26,781 nt of DNA, taken from NCBI GenBank assembly GCA_005884255.1, contig VBDL01000058.1:1-26781 (forward strand), given 5' to 3'. The translations under genes and the position numbers were made by a program. The notes under the pieces are model-generated. The model was not told the DNA's origin, made no database searches, and saw only the letters and a list, made by a program, of their open reading frames with translations. Below are positions 1 to 10,600 of the stretch, in pieces (positions within the stretch are counted from its first letter, which is position 1; each line of letters begins with the position of its first letter). Origin of the DNA: Betaproteobacteria bacterium. Its GTDB lineage: Bacteria; Pseudomonadota; Gammaproteobacteria; Burkholderiales; Burkholderiaceae_C.

Positions 1-1540
1 CGTTGCCGATCCGCTTGCTCACGACCGTGTGGTACGGGGTCGCGTTGATGAAGACGATGGGCAGTTCATCGGTCACGATCTTTTGAAAGGCGGCGTAGTC
101 CGACTTGCGCTTGGCCGGATCGAGTTCGCTGCCCGCAGCGTTCAGCAACTGGTCGACCTTGGGGTTGCGGTACGACTGCGTGTTGGTCCAGACGAGCGGC
201 TTGATGTTGGTCGACAGGTAGGTGCGGGCCACGCCGATGACCGGGTCGCCCCAGTTGAAGACGCTGTCCATGGACATGTCGAAATCGTGCGTGGCCATTC
301 GCTTGGCCCATGCGGGAAAGTCCGCCGAGGCGCGCAGCTCGATCGTGATGCCGACCTTCTTGAGCTGCGAGCGCAGATATTCCGCAACGTTCTTCTGCTG
401 CTCATCGACACCAGGCAGGTAGTCCATCGTCAGCTTGAACCGTTCGCCGCCGGCACCCGCCTTGTAGCCCGCTGCATCCAGCATCGCCGTCGCCTTCTTC
501 AGGTCGAACGGATAGCGGACCAGGTCGTCCGATGCGAACGGACTACCCGCGATGATCGGCCCGTCCGCTGCAGCCGCAAAGCCGCCCATCATGGCCTTGG
601 TGATGAAGCTCTTGTCGATCGCGGTGGCGATGGCCTTGCGTACCACCACGTCTGACAAGGGCTTGCGGGTCAGGTTGAATGCCAGCCAGTTGAGGGCGCC
701 GGCACCTTCATAACCCTTGGCGAAGCGCATCAACTTCGGGTCGTTGCCGAGCCGCCGCAGGTCCGAGGCGCCCGATACGAACGGCAGCATCTGAATGTCG
801 CCGCGCTCCATGCCGAGCACCAGGCTGGCGTTGTCGGGCGTCACGCTGATGACCACCTTGTCCAGGTAGGGCTTGCCAGCAAGGAAGAACTTGTCGAAGC
901 GCTCCATCACGATGCGCTCGCCGGGCTTGAATTCGACCAGCTTGAACGGGCCCGAGCCGACCACGTCGGTGCTGTTGCGCGGGTGGGTCTTCAGGTCCTG
1001 GCCATCGCCGTAGATGTGCTTGGGTAGGATCGGGCACAGCGCCGGGCTCATCGCGAGCACGATCGCCGGGTGCGGCACGTTCATGCGGATGATCGCGGTG
1101 TGCGGGTCGGGCGTGTCGACCTTCTCGACCGGGCCCATCATGGTCGTGAACGGGTGGTTGGCCTTGATCGCCATGATCGAGAATGCCACGTCTTCCGAGG
1201 TGATCGGCTTGCCGTCGTGGAACACCGCGTTCTTGCGCAGGTTCAAGGTCAGGCTCTTGCCGTCGGAGGCGAGCTTCCAGCTTTCGGCGAGGTACGGCTG
1301 CGGGTTCCACTTGTCATCGAAGCGCAGCGGGCTGGCGAAAAGCTGGGCTCCCGGCATCGCGGTGGAGAATCCGGACTGCACCGCGCCGTTCAGGTTGCGG
1401 GCAACCTGGGTGCTGCCGACGACCAGGGTGCCGCCCGGTTTGATGGTCTGGCCTACTGCGTACGGCGCGGTCATGACCACCGATGCGAGCAGCATTGCAC
1501 CGATCAGCATGCGCCGACGACCAGGGCCTGAATTCATCAT
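1..1540 (-). CDS. ABC transporter substrate-binding protein, family 5 (3' end outside window)
   Basis: Periplasmic binding protein of the peptide/opine/nickel (SBP family 5) class, delivering ligand to the permease encoded by the neighbouring array. I chose the ATG at 1540 because AGAGG lies 5 nt upstream; a second ATG follows directly. The N-terminus has a basic stretch (GRRRM), a hydrophobic core and a likely cleavage site near AVGQT, so it is exported. The body shows family landmarks: GGTLVVGSTQ near the mature start, PYLAESW, HDGKPITSEDVAFS and SGPFKLVEFKPG. About 513 codons are present; comparison with the paralogue at 10601-12193 suggests only some 20 residues are missing at the left edge. 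The two proteins match closely over their whole length, so this is a duplicated binding protein. The ligand cannot be told from sequence. It lies downstream of the LysR gene on the same strand, with a 151-bp gap that may hold its own promoter. Confidence 0.93.
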   Translation of the reverse strand, partial: MMNSGPGRRRMLIGAMLLASVVMTAPYAVGQTIKPGGTLVVGSTQVARNLNGAVQSGFSTAMPGAQLFASPLRFDDKWNPQPYLAESWKLASDGKSLTLNLRKNAVFHDGKPITSEDVAFSIMAIKANHPFTTMMGPVEKVDTPDPHTAIIRMNVPHPAIVLAMSPALCPILPKHIYGDGQDLKTHPRNSTDVVGSGPFKLVEFKPGERIVMERFDKFFLAGKPYLDKVVISVTPDNASLVLGMERGDIQMLPFVSGASDLRRLGNDPKLMRFAKGYEGAGALNWLAFNLTRKPLSDVVVRKAIATAIDKSFITKAMMGGFAAAADGPIIAGSPFASDDLVRYPFDLKKATAMLDAAGYKAGAGGERFKLTMDYLPGVDEQQKNVAEYLRSQLKKVGITIELRASADFPAWAKRMATHDFDMSMDSVFNWGDPVIGVARTYLSTNIKPLVWTNTQSYRNPKVDQLLNAAGSELDPAKRKSDYAAFQKIVTDELPIVFINATPYHTVVSKRIGN

Positions 1541-1612
1541 GTCGACCTCTTCCAAAGGCGCGGGGCGCGCGGATCGGCGGCCCTCCCGCAACGACCCTGT
1601 TCCCGCATACAG

Positions 1613-1662
1613 CCAACGATAGATGGCGCGGGCGCGTGCGGCCAGAGGATCGCAAGCCATAG
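1613..1662 (-). promoter_or_regulatory. Sequence elements shared with the other binding-protein promoter
   Basis: On the minus strand, CTATGGCTTGCG (1651-1662) and CTATCGTTGG (1613-1622) precede the binding-protein gene. The same pair, CTATGGCGTGCG and CTATCGTTGG, precedes the paralogue at 12219-12251. The spacing between the two elements differs by 17 bp between the loci. They may be operator or promoter parts, with TATCGT as a weak -10, or simply residual homology from the duplication. Confidence 0.4.
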
Positions 1663-1665
1663 AGG

Positions 1666-1685
1666 CCATAACAGTGGCGTTATGG
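1666..1685. promoter_or_regulatory. Perfect inverted repeat upstream of binding-protein gene
   Basis: CCATAAC, six bases, then GTTATGG: a perfect 7-6-7 inverted repeat just past the LysR stop codon and about 125 bp upstream of the binding-protein start. It is AT-rich for this genome and no T-run follows on the minus strand, so an operator is more likely than a terminator. The spacing is T-N12-A rather than the classical LysR T-N11-A, so binding by the adjacent LysR protein is only a guess. Confidence 0.45.
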
Positions 1686-2622
1686 GCGGGCTCACGCGCC
1701 GGACTGGGCAGCGAGTTTGCGCGCGGCGCACAGCATCTCGTTGCGCAACCACACCAGCGCGCGGTGCTGGTGGGTTCGCTCATGCCAGACGAGCCGATAC
1801 CGCAGCGGCCCGACTTGAGCCGGGAACGGCAGCACAACGAGTGGGAACCGCGCTGCGACGCAGCGGCCGAAGAGGCTGCCCGTCGTCAACACCAGGTCGG
1901 ATTCGAGAAGCATCTCGGGCATGAGCCCGAAGTATTGGGTTCGCACCACCGTGTCCAGCGACACGCCGTGTCGGACCAGCAGGGTGTCGATCAGGTCGCC
2001 CGACTGCGTGGATTGCTCGAGGGCCGAAAGATGCCGGGCGCGCGCGTAGCTGTCGAGCGTCAGGCGCTCGCGCGTGAGTGGGTGGCCTTTGCGCACGATG
2101 CAGACAATGTCGTCATTGAGCAGCTTCGAGGCCCTGAAATGACCGGGCAGTTCCGGCCAGGCGACGATCGCGAGGTCGATGTCACCGTCGCTGAGCTGGC
2201 GCAGATACGCAGAGTCCTGTGGGATGCCGCGCCAGACGATGCGCGAACCCGGCGAGGCCCGCAGGACCCGACCGACCACATCGGCGTAGAAGGCGCTGGG
2301 CAGGAAGTCGTACGAGGCGACCCGAAAGTTGTGGCTCGCGGACTCCGGGGTGAACTCGCCGCCGCTGCGCGAGAGTTGCGACAGGTCGTTGAGGATTCTG
2401 CGTGTCGGCTCGGTCAGCGATTCGCCGCGCTGGGTCAGGACCATCCTGTTGCCGACGCGGACGAGCAGCTGGTCTCCGGTGAGTTCACGCAGCGCCTTGA
2501 GCTGGCGGCTCATCGCGGGCTGTTGGATGCCCAGCTTCAGCGCCGCGCGAGAAACCGCCGTCTCGGTGAGCAGCGCGTGCAGCGCCCGTATCAGCGCCTC
2601 GTCGAGCCGACGCGGCAAGTCG

Positions 2623-3586
<964 letters not shown>

Positions 3587-3605
3587 CGATCGCCGCGCGG
3601 GCCGT

Positions 3606-5197
3606 TCACGCGCCGCGCGCCTCGAAGACACGACCGGACAACACCGTGCCCCAGACTCGCGCGTCCTTCAGGCGCAGGGGGTCGAGGACGAGCGGGTCGT
3701 CGTCGAGCACGCAGAAGTCGGCGCGCTTGCCGCACTCGATGCTGCCGATCTCGTGGTCCAGCTTCAGCGTCCACGCCGCACCCAGGGTGATCGCGTGCAG
3801 CGCCTGCGGGACCGTCAGGCGTTCCGCTTCGCCCAGCACCCGCCCGGACGGCGTGATGCGGTTGACCGCGCACCAGGCGGTGAACAGCGGCCCGAGCGGC
3901 GTGACCGGCGCGTCGGAATGGATGGCGAGCGGCACGCCGGCGTCGAGTGCGCTGCGGCAGGCGTTGAGCCGCTGCGCGCGGTCGGGGCCCATGGTCATCT
4001 CCCAGTGCTGGTCGCCCCAGTACCAGAGGTGGTTGGCGAACAGGTTGACGCTCAGGCCCAGTGCCGCCATGCGGCGAAACATCGGCGCGTCGATCAGTCG
4101 AGCGCCACCTCGCTCGCCTCGTCGCCGTTGGTGTGGGTGTGGATGGTCAGGCCGGCGCGGTGGTAGGTTTCGAAGTCGGCCTCGAATTGCGCAGGTGCGG
4201 TGACCCAGATGCCGTTGTCCGCGCCGTTGAAGTAGCCGGGCCAGCGCAGGCGCGCCGAGAAGCCCTGGATCGACCCGTCGAGCATCAGCTTCACGAGGCC
4301 GTAGCGCAGGCGGTCGGTGTTGCGCTTCATCAGCGAACGCACATGCTCCGCGCCCTCCTGCGCGCCCAGCGGGCCGTGGAAGGCCTGGAACGCGGGCAGG
4401 ATGCGCACGCCGAAGCCGTCGTCGCTGCAGGCGCGCTCGAGCACCGCGCAGTCGTCCTCGGTCAGCTTGTTGACGAGGTCGGTGGCGGTGGTCACGCCCT
4501 GCAGGCAGGCAATCGATGCGAAGCCGCGCATGCCGGCATCGTCCATCGGCGCCAGCAGGCCGGCGTTGCCGATCTTGCGCATCACCGGGAACATCGCGGC
4601 CGGCTCCTGCAGTTCGCCGTTGGGCTCGCCGTTGGCGAACTTCACCACGCCCTCGATCTCGGTGTCGCGCGTGATGCCCGCCTCGCGCAGCATGGGGCGG
4701 TTGACGTTCATCAGGTGGCCGTTGGCATGCGCGATGACGATGGGCCGCGTGGCCGACGCGCGGTCGAGATGCTCGACCGTCATGCGTTCGCTGCCGAAGT
4801 AGATCGGGTCGAAGCCCCAGGCGATCAGCGGCTCGGAGGCCGGCTTGCCTTGCGCCGTCATCTGCGCGTCGATCTCGCGCAGGCGCGCCACCACCGCGTC
4901 CATCGAGCGCAGCCCCGGCCAGGTCCGGCCCTCGGGGTCGCGGCGGTCGAACCAGCCGAGGTAGGGCCAGACCCACATGCCGCCCTCCTTCAGGTGGCAA
5001 TGGCCTTCGACCAGGCCCGGCATCAGCACCTTGTCGGCGAAGCGCGCGTCGAGCTCGAAGGCGCCCCAGGCCTTCATGCGCTCCAGGTCGCCCACCGCGA
5101 GCACGCGGCCCTCGCGCACCGCGACGTGCGTGGCCTCGGGCTGCATGGGGTTCATCGTGATGATCTTGCGCGCCTGATAGACGGTGGTCGGGGTCAT
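3606..5197 (-). pseudogene. YtcJ-type metal-dependent amidohydrolase, frame broken near 4094
   Basis: Amidohydrolase of the YtcJ/amidohydrolase-3 group, cytosolic TIM-barrel hydrolases acting on C-N bonds with bound metal. The ATG at 5197 opens MTPTTVYQARKIITMNP, followed by the N-terminal beta-sandwich, the metal-binding PGLVEGHCHLKEGG and, further on, IHTHTNGDEASEV. The frame then stops at 4094 (VALD). The C-terminal part is in another frame: LIDAPMFRRMAALGL, IHSDAPVTPLGPL (metal-binding Asp) and the closing sandwich strands with GKRADFCVLDDDP. Total length 1592 bp is not a multiple of three. The segment usually containing a conserved HTLQHCQ-like motif, perhaps 20-30 residues by my memory of the family, is missing between the halves. 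If the lesion is real the enzyme should be inactive. It lies between the transporter remnant and the CobW-type gene in one array. Confidence 0.87.
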
Positions 5198-5219
5198 GAG
5201 CTTGGGTGGTGGAGGAAGA

Positions 5220-5342
5220 TCAGTCGCGTCCTGCCTGCATGAGCAGCATGCCGGCCAGCACGCAGCCCACGCCGGCGAGCCGCGCGAGCGACACGGGCTT
5301 GACCGGAAAGCCGAGCAGGCCGAGTAGCAGCGATGGCGCCAT
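5220..5342 (-). pseudogene. C-terminal remnant of a YdcZ/DUF606-type (DMT) transporter
   Basis: A 40-residue open frame starting MAPSLLLGLLGFPVKPVSL and ending GMLLMQAGRD. It matches, from memory, the last part of YdcZ/DUF606 drug/metabolite transporters (a DHFGLLGFPV-like loop followed by the final helix). Those proteins are about 150 residues long, so most of the gene is gone, and even the usual DHF of the loop seems skipped (SLLLGLLG). It sits 4 bp after the cytosine-deaminase-like gene's stop and 22 bp before the YtcJ-type gene. It could still be made as a one-helix membrane peptide, but a truncated transporter is the better reading. The ATG lies inside a 10-bp palindrome (5333-5342). Confidence 0.6.
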
Positions 5343-5346
5343 GGGT

Positions 5347-6549
5347 TCAGTCCAGCGCAGGCAGCTTGGCGCTGCCGTCGCGCGCGACGACGCGGCCGCG
5401 CTTGATGACCCAGCGCCGCAGCGGGTGCATGGCGACGGCCTCGGCGGCGTTCTCCGCCTGCACGACGACGAGGTCCGCGGCGCATCCCACGTCGAGACCG
5501 TAGCCCTCGGCGCCCATCACCTGTGCGCCGCCGTGCGTCGCCATCGTCAGCGCCAGCTCCAGCCCGGCATCGTCGCGAAAGCCGCTGAGGTAGGCCAGCA
5601 GATAGGCGCGCTCCAGCATGTCGCCGGTGTTGAGCGGGCTCCAGCAGTCGCGCACGCCGTCGGAGCCGGTGAACAGCCGCACGCCGCGCTCGGCCAGCAG
5701 CCGGATCGGCGGGAACGGGGTGCCGCCCGAGGGCGCGTGCGTCATCACGGCGATGTCGTTGTCGCGCAGCAGCGCGACGATGGCGTCCAGCCGCGCCGGC
5801 TCCAGCATGCCGAGGCAGAACGCATGGCTCAGCGCCACGCGGCCGGCGAGGCCCAGCGCGCGCGTGCGTTCGGCGATCATCTCGATCGTGGCCGCGCCGG
5901 TCTCGCCGCGGTCGTGCAGGTGGATGTCGATGCCGCAGCCGCGCCGCTCGGCGATCGCGAAGATGGCGTTGAGCTGGCCATGCGGGTCGTTGTCGACGCC
6001 GATCGGGTCCAGCCCGCCGATGACCTGCGCGCCGTCGAGCGCCGCCTGGTCCAGCAGGTCCAGCGTGCCCGGTTGGCGCATCACACCGGTCTGCGGAAAG
6101 GCGACGATCTGCACGTCGATGAACTCGCGGTGCGCCTCGCACATCGCCTGGACGCCGTGCAGGTGGGCGAGCTGCATGTCGGGCCCGACATCGACATGGG
6201 TGCGCACATGCGTCGTGCCGCGCGCCACCAGGTGGCGCAGCAGCCGCGCGCTCTGCCGCTGCGGTGACAGGCCCAGTTCGCCGAGCACGCGCCGCTCGTT
6301 GTCGATGCGCTCGAGCAGCGTGGGGCCGGCCCGGTGCGAATGCCACGGCGTGCCCCACAGGGTCTTGTCGAGATGCGCATGGCCGTCGACCAGGCCCGGC
6401 ATGACGAGGCAGCCGCGTGCCTCGAGCGTGTCGCTGCCGGCGTGCGCCGGCAGCTCGCGTCCGATGGCGGCGATGCGCCCGCCGGCGATCGCGATGTCGG
6501 CCACCGGTCCTTGCCACAGGCGCGCGCCGCGAACGATCAGCCCGTCCAT
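5347..6549 (-). CDS. Cytosine-deaminase-like amidohydrolase
   Basis: Intact 400-residue metal-dependent hydrolase of the cytosine deaminase / N-isopropylammelide hydrolase (CodA/AtzC) branch. Visible active-site elements in order: MPGLVDGHAHLDKT (metal-binding HxH, near residue 58), RTHVDVGP, DIHLHDRG (metal-binding His), LSHAFCLG (His) and FTGSDGVRD (metal-binding Asp), with the small beta-sandwich formed by both ends (MDGLIVRGARLWQGP at the start, IKRGRVVARDG at the end). Members hydrolyse amino or amide groups on pyrimidine, triazine or similar rings; the exact substrate here is unknown. It starts 4 bp past the stop of the last ABC ATPase gene, so it is translated with the importer and probably acts on the imported compound. 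It is the only undamaged hydrolase of the cluster. Confidence 0.92.
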   Translation of the reverse strand: MDGLIVRGARLWQGPVADIAIAGGRIAAIGRELPAHAGSDTLEARGCLVMPGLVDGHAHLDKTLWGTPWHSHRAGPTLLERIDNERRVLGELGLSPQRQSARLLRHLVARGTTHVRTHVDVGPDMQLAHLHGVQAMCEAHREFIDVQIVAFPQTGVMRQPGTLDLLDQAALDGAQVIGGLDPIGVDNDPHGQLNAIFAIAERRGCGIDIHLHDRGETGAATIEMIAERTRALGLAGRVALSHAFCLGMLEPARLDAIVALLRDNDIAVMTHAPSGGTPFPPIRLLAERGVRLFTGSDGVRDCWSPLNTGDMLERAYLLAYLSGFRDDAGLELALTMATHGGAQVMGAEGYGLDVGCAADLVVVQAENAAEAVAMHPLRRWVIKRGRVVARDGSAKLPALD

Positions 6550-6553
6550 GGCC

Positions 6554-7576
6554 TCAGGCGGCCAGTGCCGGCAGCAGCGGGCGCGCCACGCCGTCGACGA
6601 CGTCGATGCGGCGGCAGCGCACCCAGTGGCCGGGCTCGACTTCGCGCAGCGGCGGCAGCTCGGCCGAGCAGGCGGGCTCGGCCATCGGGCAGCGGCCGGC
6701 GAAGCGGCAGCCCGGCGGCGGCGCGATCGGGCTCGGCGGATCGCCCACCAGCCGGATGCGCTGCGCCGCGCGCATGCGCCCGCCCTTGACCGTCGGCACG
6801 GCCGACATCAGCGCGACGCTGTACGGATGCAGGGGCTGCGCGAAGAACACGCGGCGCGGCGCGCGCTCGACGATCTGGCCGAGGTACATCACGGCGATCT
6901 CGTCGCACAGGTGCTCCACCACCGCCATGTCGTGCGAGATGAACAGGTAGGTCAGCCCGAGCTCGCGCTGCAGCCGGGCGAGCAGGTTGAGGATCTGGGC
7001 GCGGATGGCCACATCGAGCGCCGACACCGGCTCGTCGCACACCACCAGCTCGGGGTGGGTCGCGAGGGCGCGTGCGATGTTGATGCGCTGGCGCTGCCCG
7101 CCGGAGAACTGGTGCGGGAACAGCTGGCGCTGCTCGGGGCGCAAGCCCACCGCGCAGAACAGCTCGGCGACACGCTCCTCGCGCTGCGCCGGCGTGCCGA
7201 TGGCCATCAGGTCCAGCGGCGCGCGCACCGTGTCGCCGGCGCGCTGGCGCGGGTTGAGCGAGGAGAACGGATCCTGGAACACGATCTGCACGCGGCGCCG
7301 CGCCTGCCGTAGCGCCTCGCCCTCGAGCTGGTCGAGCGCGGTGTCGCCGAGCCGGATGCTGCCCGACGTCACCGGCCCCAGGCGCATGACCGACAGCGCC
7401 GTGGTCGTCTTGCCGGAGCCCGACTCGCCGACGATGGCGAGCGTGCTGCCGCGCGCCACGTCGAAGGACACGCCGTCCACCGCCTTCACCACCTCGGGCG
7501 GGCGGAACCAGCCGGCGCCGGCGCGAGGGAAGTGCACCTTGAGGTCGCGCACCGACAACAAGTTCTGCGTGTTCAT
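6554..7576 (-). CDS. ABC importer ATP-binding protein (OppF/DppF type)
   Basis: Second cytoplasmic ATPase of the family-5 importer. It has Walker A GESGSGKTT, the Q-loop VFQDPFSSLNPR, signature FSGGQRQRIN, Walker B LVVCDEPVSALD and switch His in ISHDMAVVEH, followed by the oligopeptide-transporter C-terminal domain with cysteines (GCRFAGRCPMAEPACS) typical of the Fe-S-binding tail of these ATPases. I place the start at 7576 (MNTQNLLSVRDLKV), where AAGGAT lies 7 nt upstream. An in-frame ATG at 7636 overlapping the previous stop (ATGA) would add 20 residues unlike the family; coupled translation from there cannot be excluded. It pairs with the upstream ATPase to form the heterodimer that drives the DppBC-like permease. 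Confidence 0.93.
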   Translation of the reverse strand: MNTQNLLSVRDLKVHFPRAGAGWFRPPEVVKAVDGVSFDVARGSTLAIVGESGSGKTTTALSVMRLGPVTSGSIRLGDTALDQLEGEALRQARRRVQIVFQDPFSSLNPRQRAGDTVRAPLDLMAIGTPAQREERVAELFCAVGLRPEQRQLFPHQFSGGQRQRINIARALATHPELVVCDEPVSALDVAIRAQILNLLARLQRELGLTYLFISHDMAVVEHLCDEIAVMYLGQIVERAPRRVFFAQPLHPYSVALMSAVPTVKGGRMRAAQRIRLVGDPPSPIAPPPGCRFAGRCPMAEPACSAELPPLREVEPGHWVRCRRIDVVDGVARPLLPALAA

Positions 7577-7632
7577 TGGGCATCCTTCGTGCTGCGCACT
7601 CCGGAATTCGCACTTGGGGCGGCCCAGCGTGC

Positions 7633-8663
<1,031 letters not shown>

Positions 8664-8664
<1 letters not shown>

Positions 8665-9605
8665 CAGCGTTCCCTCAGCTTCGGATTCAGGGCGTCGTTC
8701 AATCCGTCGCCGATCAGGCTGACGGCGAGCACGGTGACGAAGATCGCCGCGCCGGGGAAGGCCACGGCCCACCAGGTGCTCAGCACGTACTGGCGGCTCG
8801 AGCCGATCATCAGCCCCCAGCTCATCTGGTTCGGGTCGCCCAGGCCGAGGAAGGACAGCCCCGCCTCGAACAGGATGGCGGCGCCCACCGCGAGCGTGGC
8901 CGACACGACCAGCGGCGGTAGCGCGTTGGGCAGGATGACTTTCCAGATCAGCCGGGCGTCGCGCGCGCCGATGCTGCGCTCGGCGCGCACGAACTCGAGG
9001 TCGCGAAAACGCATGAACTCGGCGCGCGTGAGTCGCGCGGTGCCGGTCCAGCTCACCACGCCGATCGCCAGCGTGACGGTGACGAGCGTCGGCGAGAACA
9101 GCGTAACGACGACCATCGCGAACAGCAGCGCCGGCAGCACCTGGAAGAACTCGGTCACGCGCATCAGCAGCTTGTCGACAGGCCCGCCGTAGAAGCCGGC
9201 CAGCGCGCCGACCGAGATGCCGATCAGCACCGACAGCAGGGCGGCCACCGCGCCGACGAGCAGCGTCGCGCGGCCGCCGTAGATCAGCGTGGTGAGCACG
9301 TCGCGGCCGAGGTAGTCGGTGCCGAGCCAGGCGTCCTCGTTCAGCGGCGGCGTCATTGGCGCGGCGCGGATCTCGAAGGGGTCGGCCGGGTACAGCCACG
9401 GACCGGCGATGGCGACGAGCAGCACGGCGGCCAGCATCAGCATGCCGGCGATCGCCGAGGGGTTGCGCGCGAACATGCGCAGCGCTTCGACGGTGGGGTT
9501 CTCGACCTTGACCGGAGGGGCAGGTTCGATGGCCGCAAGCGGCACGCCGGCGGGCACCGCGCGCAGCGGCGGCGTGCGACGGGGAATGGGCACAGGCTGG
9601 CTCAT
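8664..9605 (-). CDS. ABC importer permease (DppC type)
   Basis: Inner-membrane permease of about 313 residues. After a proline-rich cytoplasmic N-terminus a first membrane segment (IAGMLMLAAVLLVAIAGPWL) is followed by the DppC/OppC landmark LGTDYLGRDVLTTLIYGGR, several further hydrophobic helices and the EAA-type loop that contacts the ATPases (RAERSIGARDARLIWKVILP). The C-terminus SLIGDGLNDALNPKLRER is the classic end of the family. The start at 9605 overlaps the DppB-type stop by ATGA. It forms the channel with the DppB-type protein. Confidence 0.95.
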
Positions 9606-10579
9606 GATGTCTTGATCCGAGGATCGATCAGGCGATAGCACAGGTCGGTGAGCTGGTTCATCACGACGACGACGATCGACGAGAACAGCAGCACGCCCAG
9701 CACGCTCGGGTAGTCGCGGCGCAGCACCGCTTCGAAGGCGAGGCGGCCGAGACCCGGCCAGTTGAACACCGTCTCGACGAGGATCGCGCCGGCCATCACG
9801 TTGCCGAACTGCAGCCCGAGGATGGTGACCACCGGCAGCACCGCGTTGCGCAGCGCGTGCTTGTAGAGCACGACGCGGTTGGACAGCCCCTTGGCACGCG
9901 CGGTGCGGATGTAGTCGGCGCCCAGCACGTCGAGCATCGAGGCGCGCGCGAGGCGGCTGTACTGGGCCAGGTAGACGAGCCCCAGCGTCAGGGCGGGCAG
10001 CACCAGATGGTGCAGCACGTCGAGCATGTCGCGCGCGCCGCCGCCGCCGGTGGCATCGATCGATCGCAGGCCCGAGACCGGAAAGATCGGCCACACCGAG
10101 GCAAGCAGGATGACCAGCATGATCCCGGTCCAGAACACCGGTGCGGCGAAGCCCACCAGCGACAGCACGGTGATCGTCTGCGACAGCAGGCCGTTGGGCT
10201 TGCGGGCCGACAGCACGCCGAGCGTGGTGCCGATCACGAAGGCCGCGAGCACCGCGCTCACCACCAGCAGCAGAGTCGCCGGGATGCGCTCGGCGATGAG
10301 CCCGGCCACCGGCAGGTTGAAGAAGTACGAGAAGCCGAGGTCGCCCTGCACGATCTTCCCGAGATAGATGCCCAGCTGCACCGGCAGCGGCTGGTCCAGC
10401 CCGTACTGCGAGCGCAGTTGCGCTTTCAGCTCATCGCTCATGCCGCCGCTGGCGCCGGCGATGGTTTCCACCGGGTCGCCCGGCGCGGCATGCACCAGCA
10501 GGAAGTTGAGGACCACCACCGCCAGCACCAGGGCCAGACCCTGGAGCAGGCGCGACAGCAGCGTGCGTGTCATGTTCAT
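9602..10579 (-). CDS. ABC importer permease (DppB type)
   Basis: Inner-membrane permease of 325 residues. It opens with the DppB/OppB pattern (one N-terminal helix then LLVHAAPGDPVETIAG and LRSQYGLDQPLPVQ), carries further membrane segments, and has the EAA loop DYIRTARAKGLSNRVVLYKH followed by LRNAVLPVVTILGLQFG and VETVFNWPGLGRL, all strong family signatures. It ends LCYRLIDPRIKTS. The start is at 10579 or the second ATG at 10573; neither has a strong ribosome-binding site. It lies 21 bp after the binding-protein stop, consistent with one transcript for the importer genes. Confidence 0.95.
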   Translation of the reverse strand: MNMTRTLLSRLLQGLALVLAVVVLNFLLVHAAPGDPVETIAGASGGMSDELKAQLRSQYGLDQPLPVQLGIYLGKIVQGDLGFSYFFNLPVAGLIAERIPATLLLVVSAVLAAFVIGTTLGVLSARKPNGLLSQTITVLSLVGFAAPVFWTGIMLVILLASVWPIFPVSGLRSIDATGGGGARDMLDVLHHLVLPALTLGLVYLAQYSRLARASMLDVLGADYIRTARAKGLSNRVVLYKHALRNAVLPVVTILGLQFGNVMAGAILVETVFNWPGLGRLAFEAVLRRDYPSVLGVLLFSSIVVVVMNQLTDLCYRLIDPRIKTS

Positions 10580-10600
10580 CGTGGGCCATCCCGCCGGCGG

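Noticed and set aside
1666..1685. Terminator of the LysR gene
   Set aside because: The stem is AT-rich and no T-run follows on the minus strand; an operator fits better.
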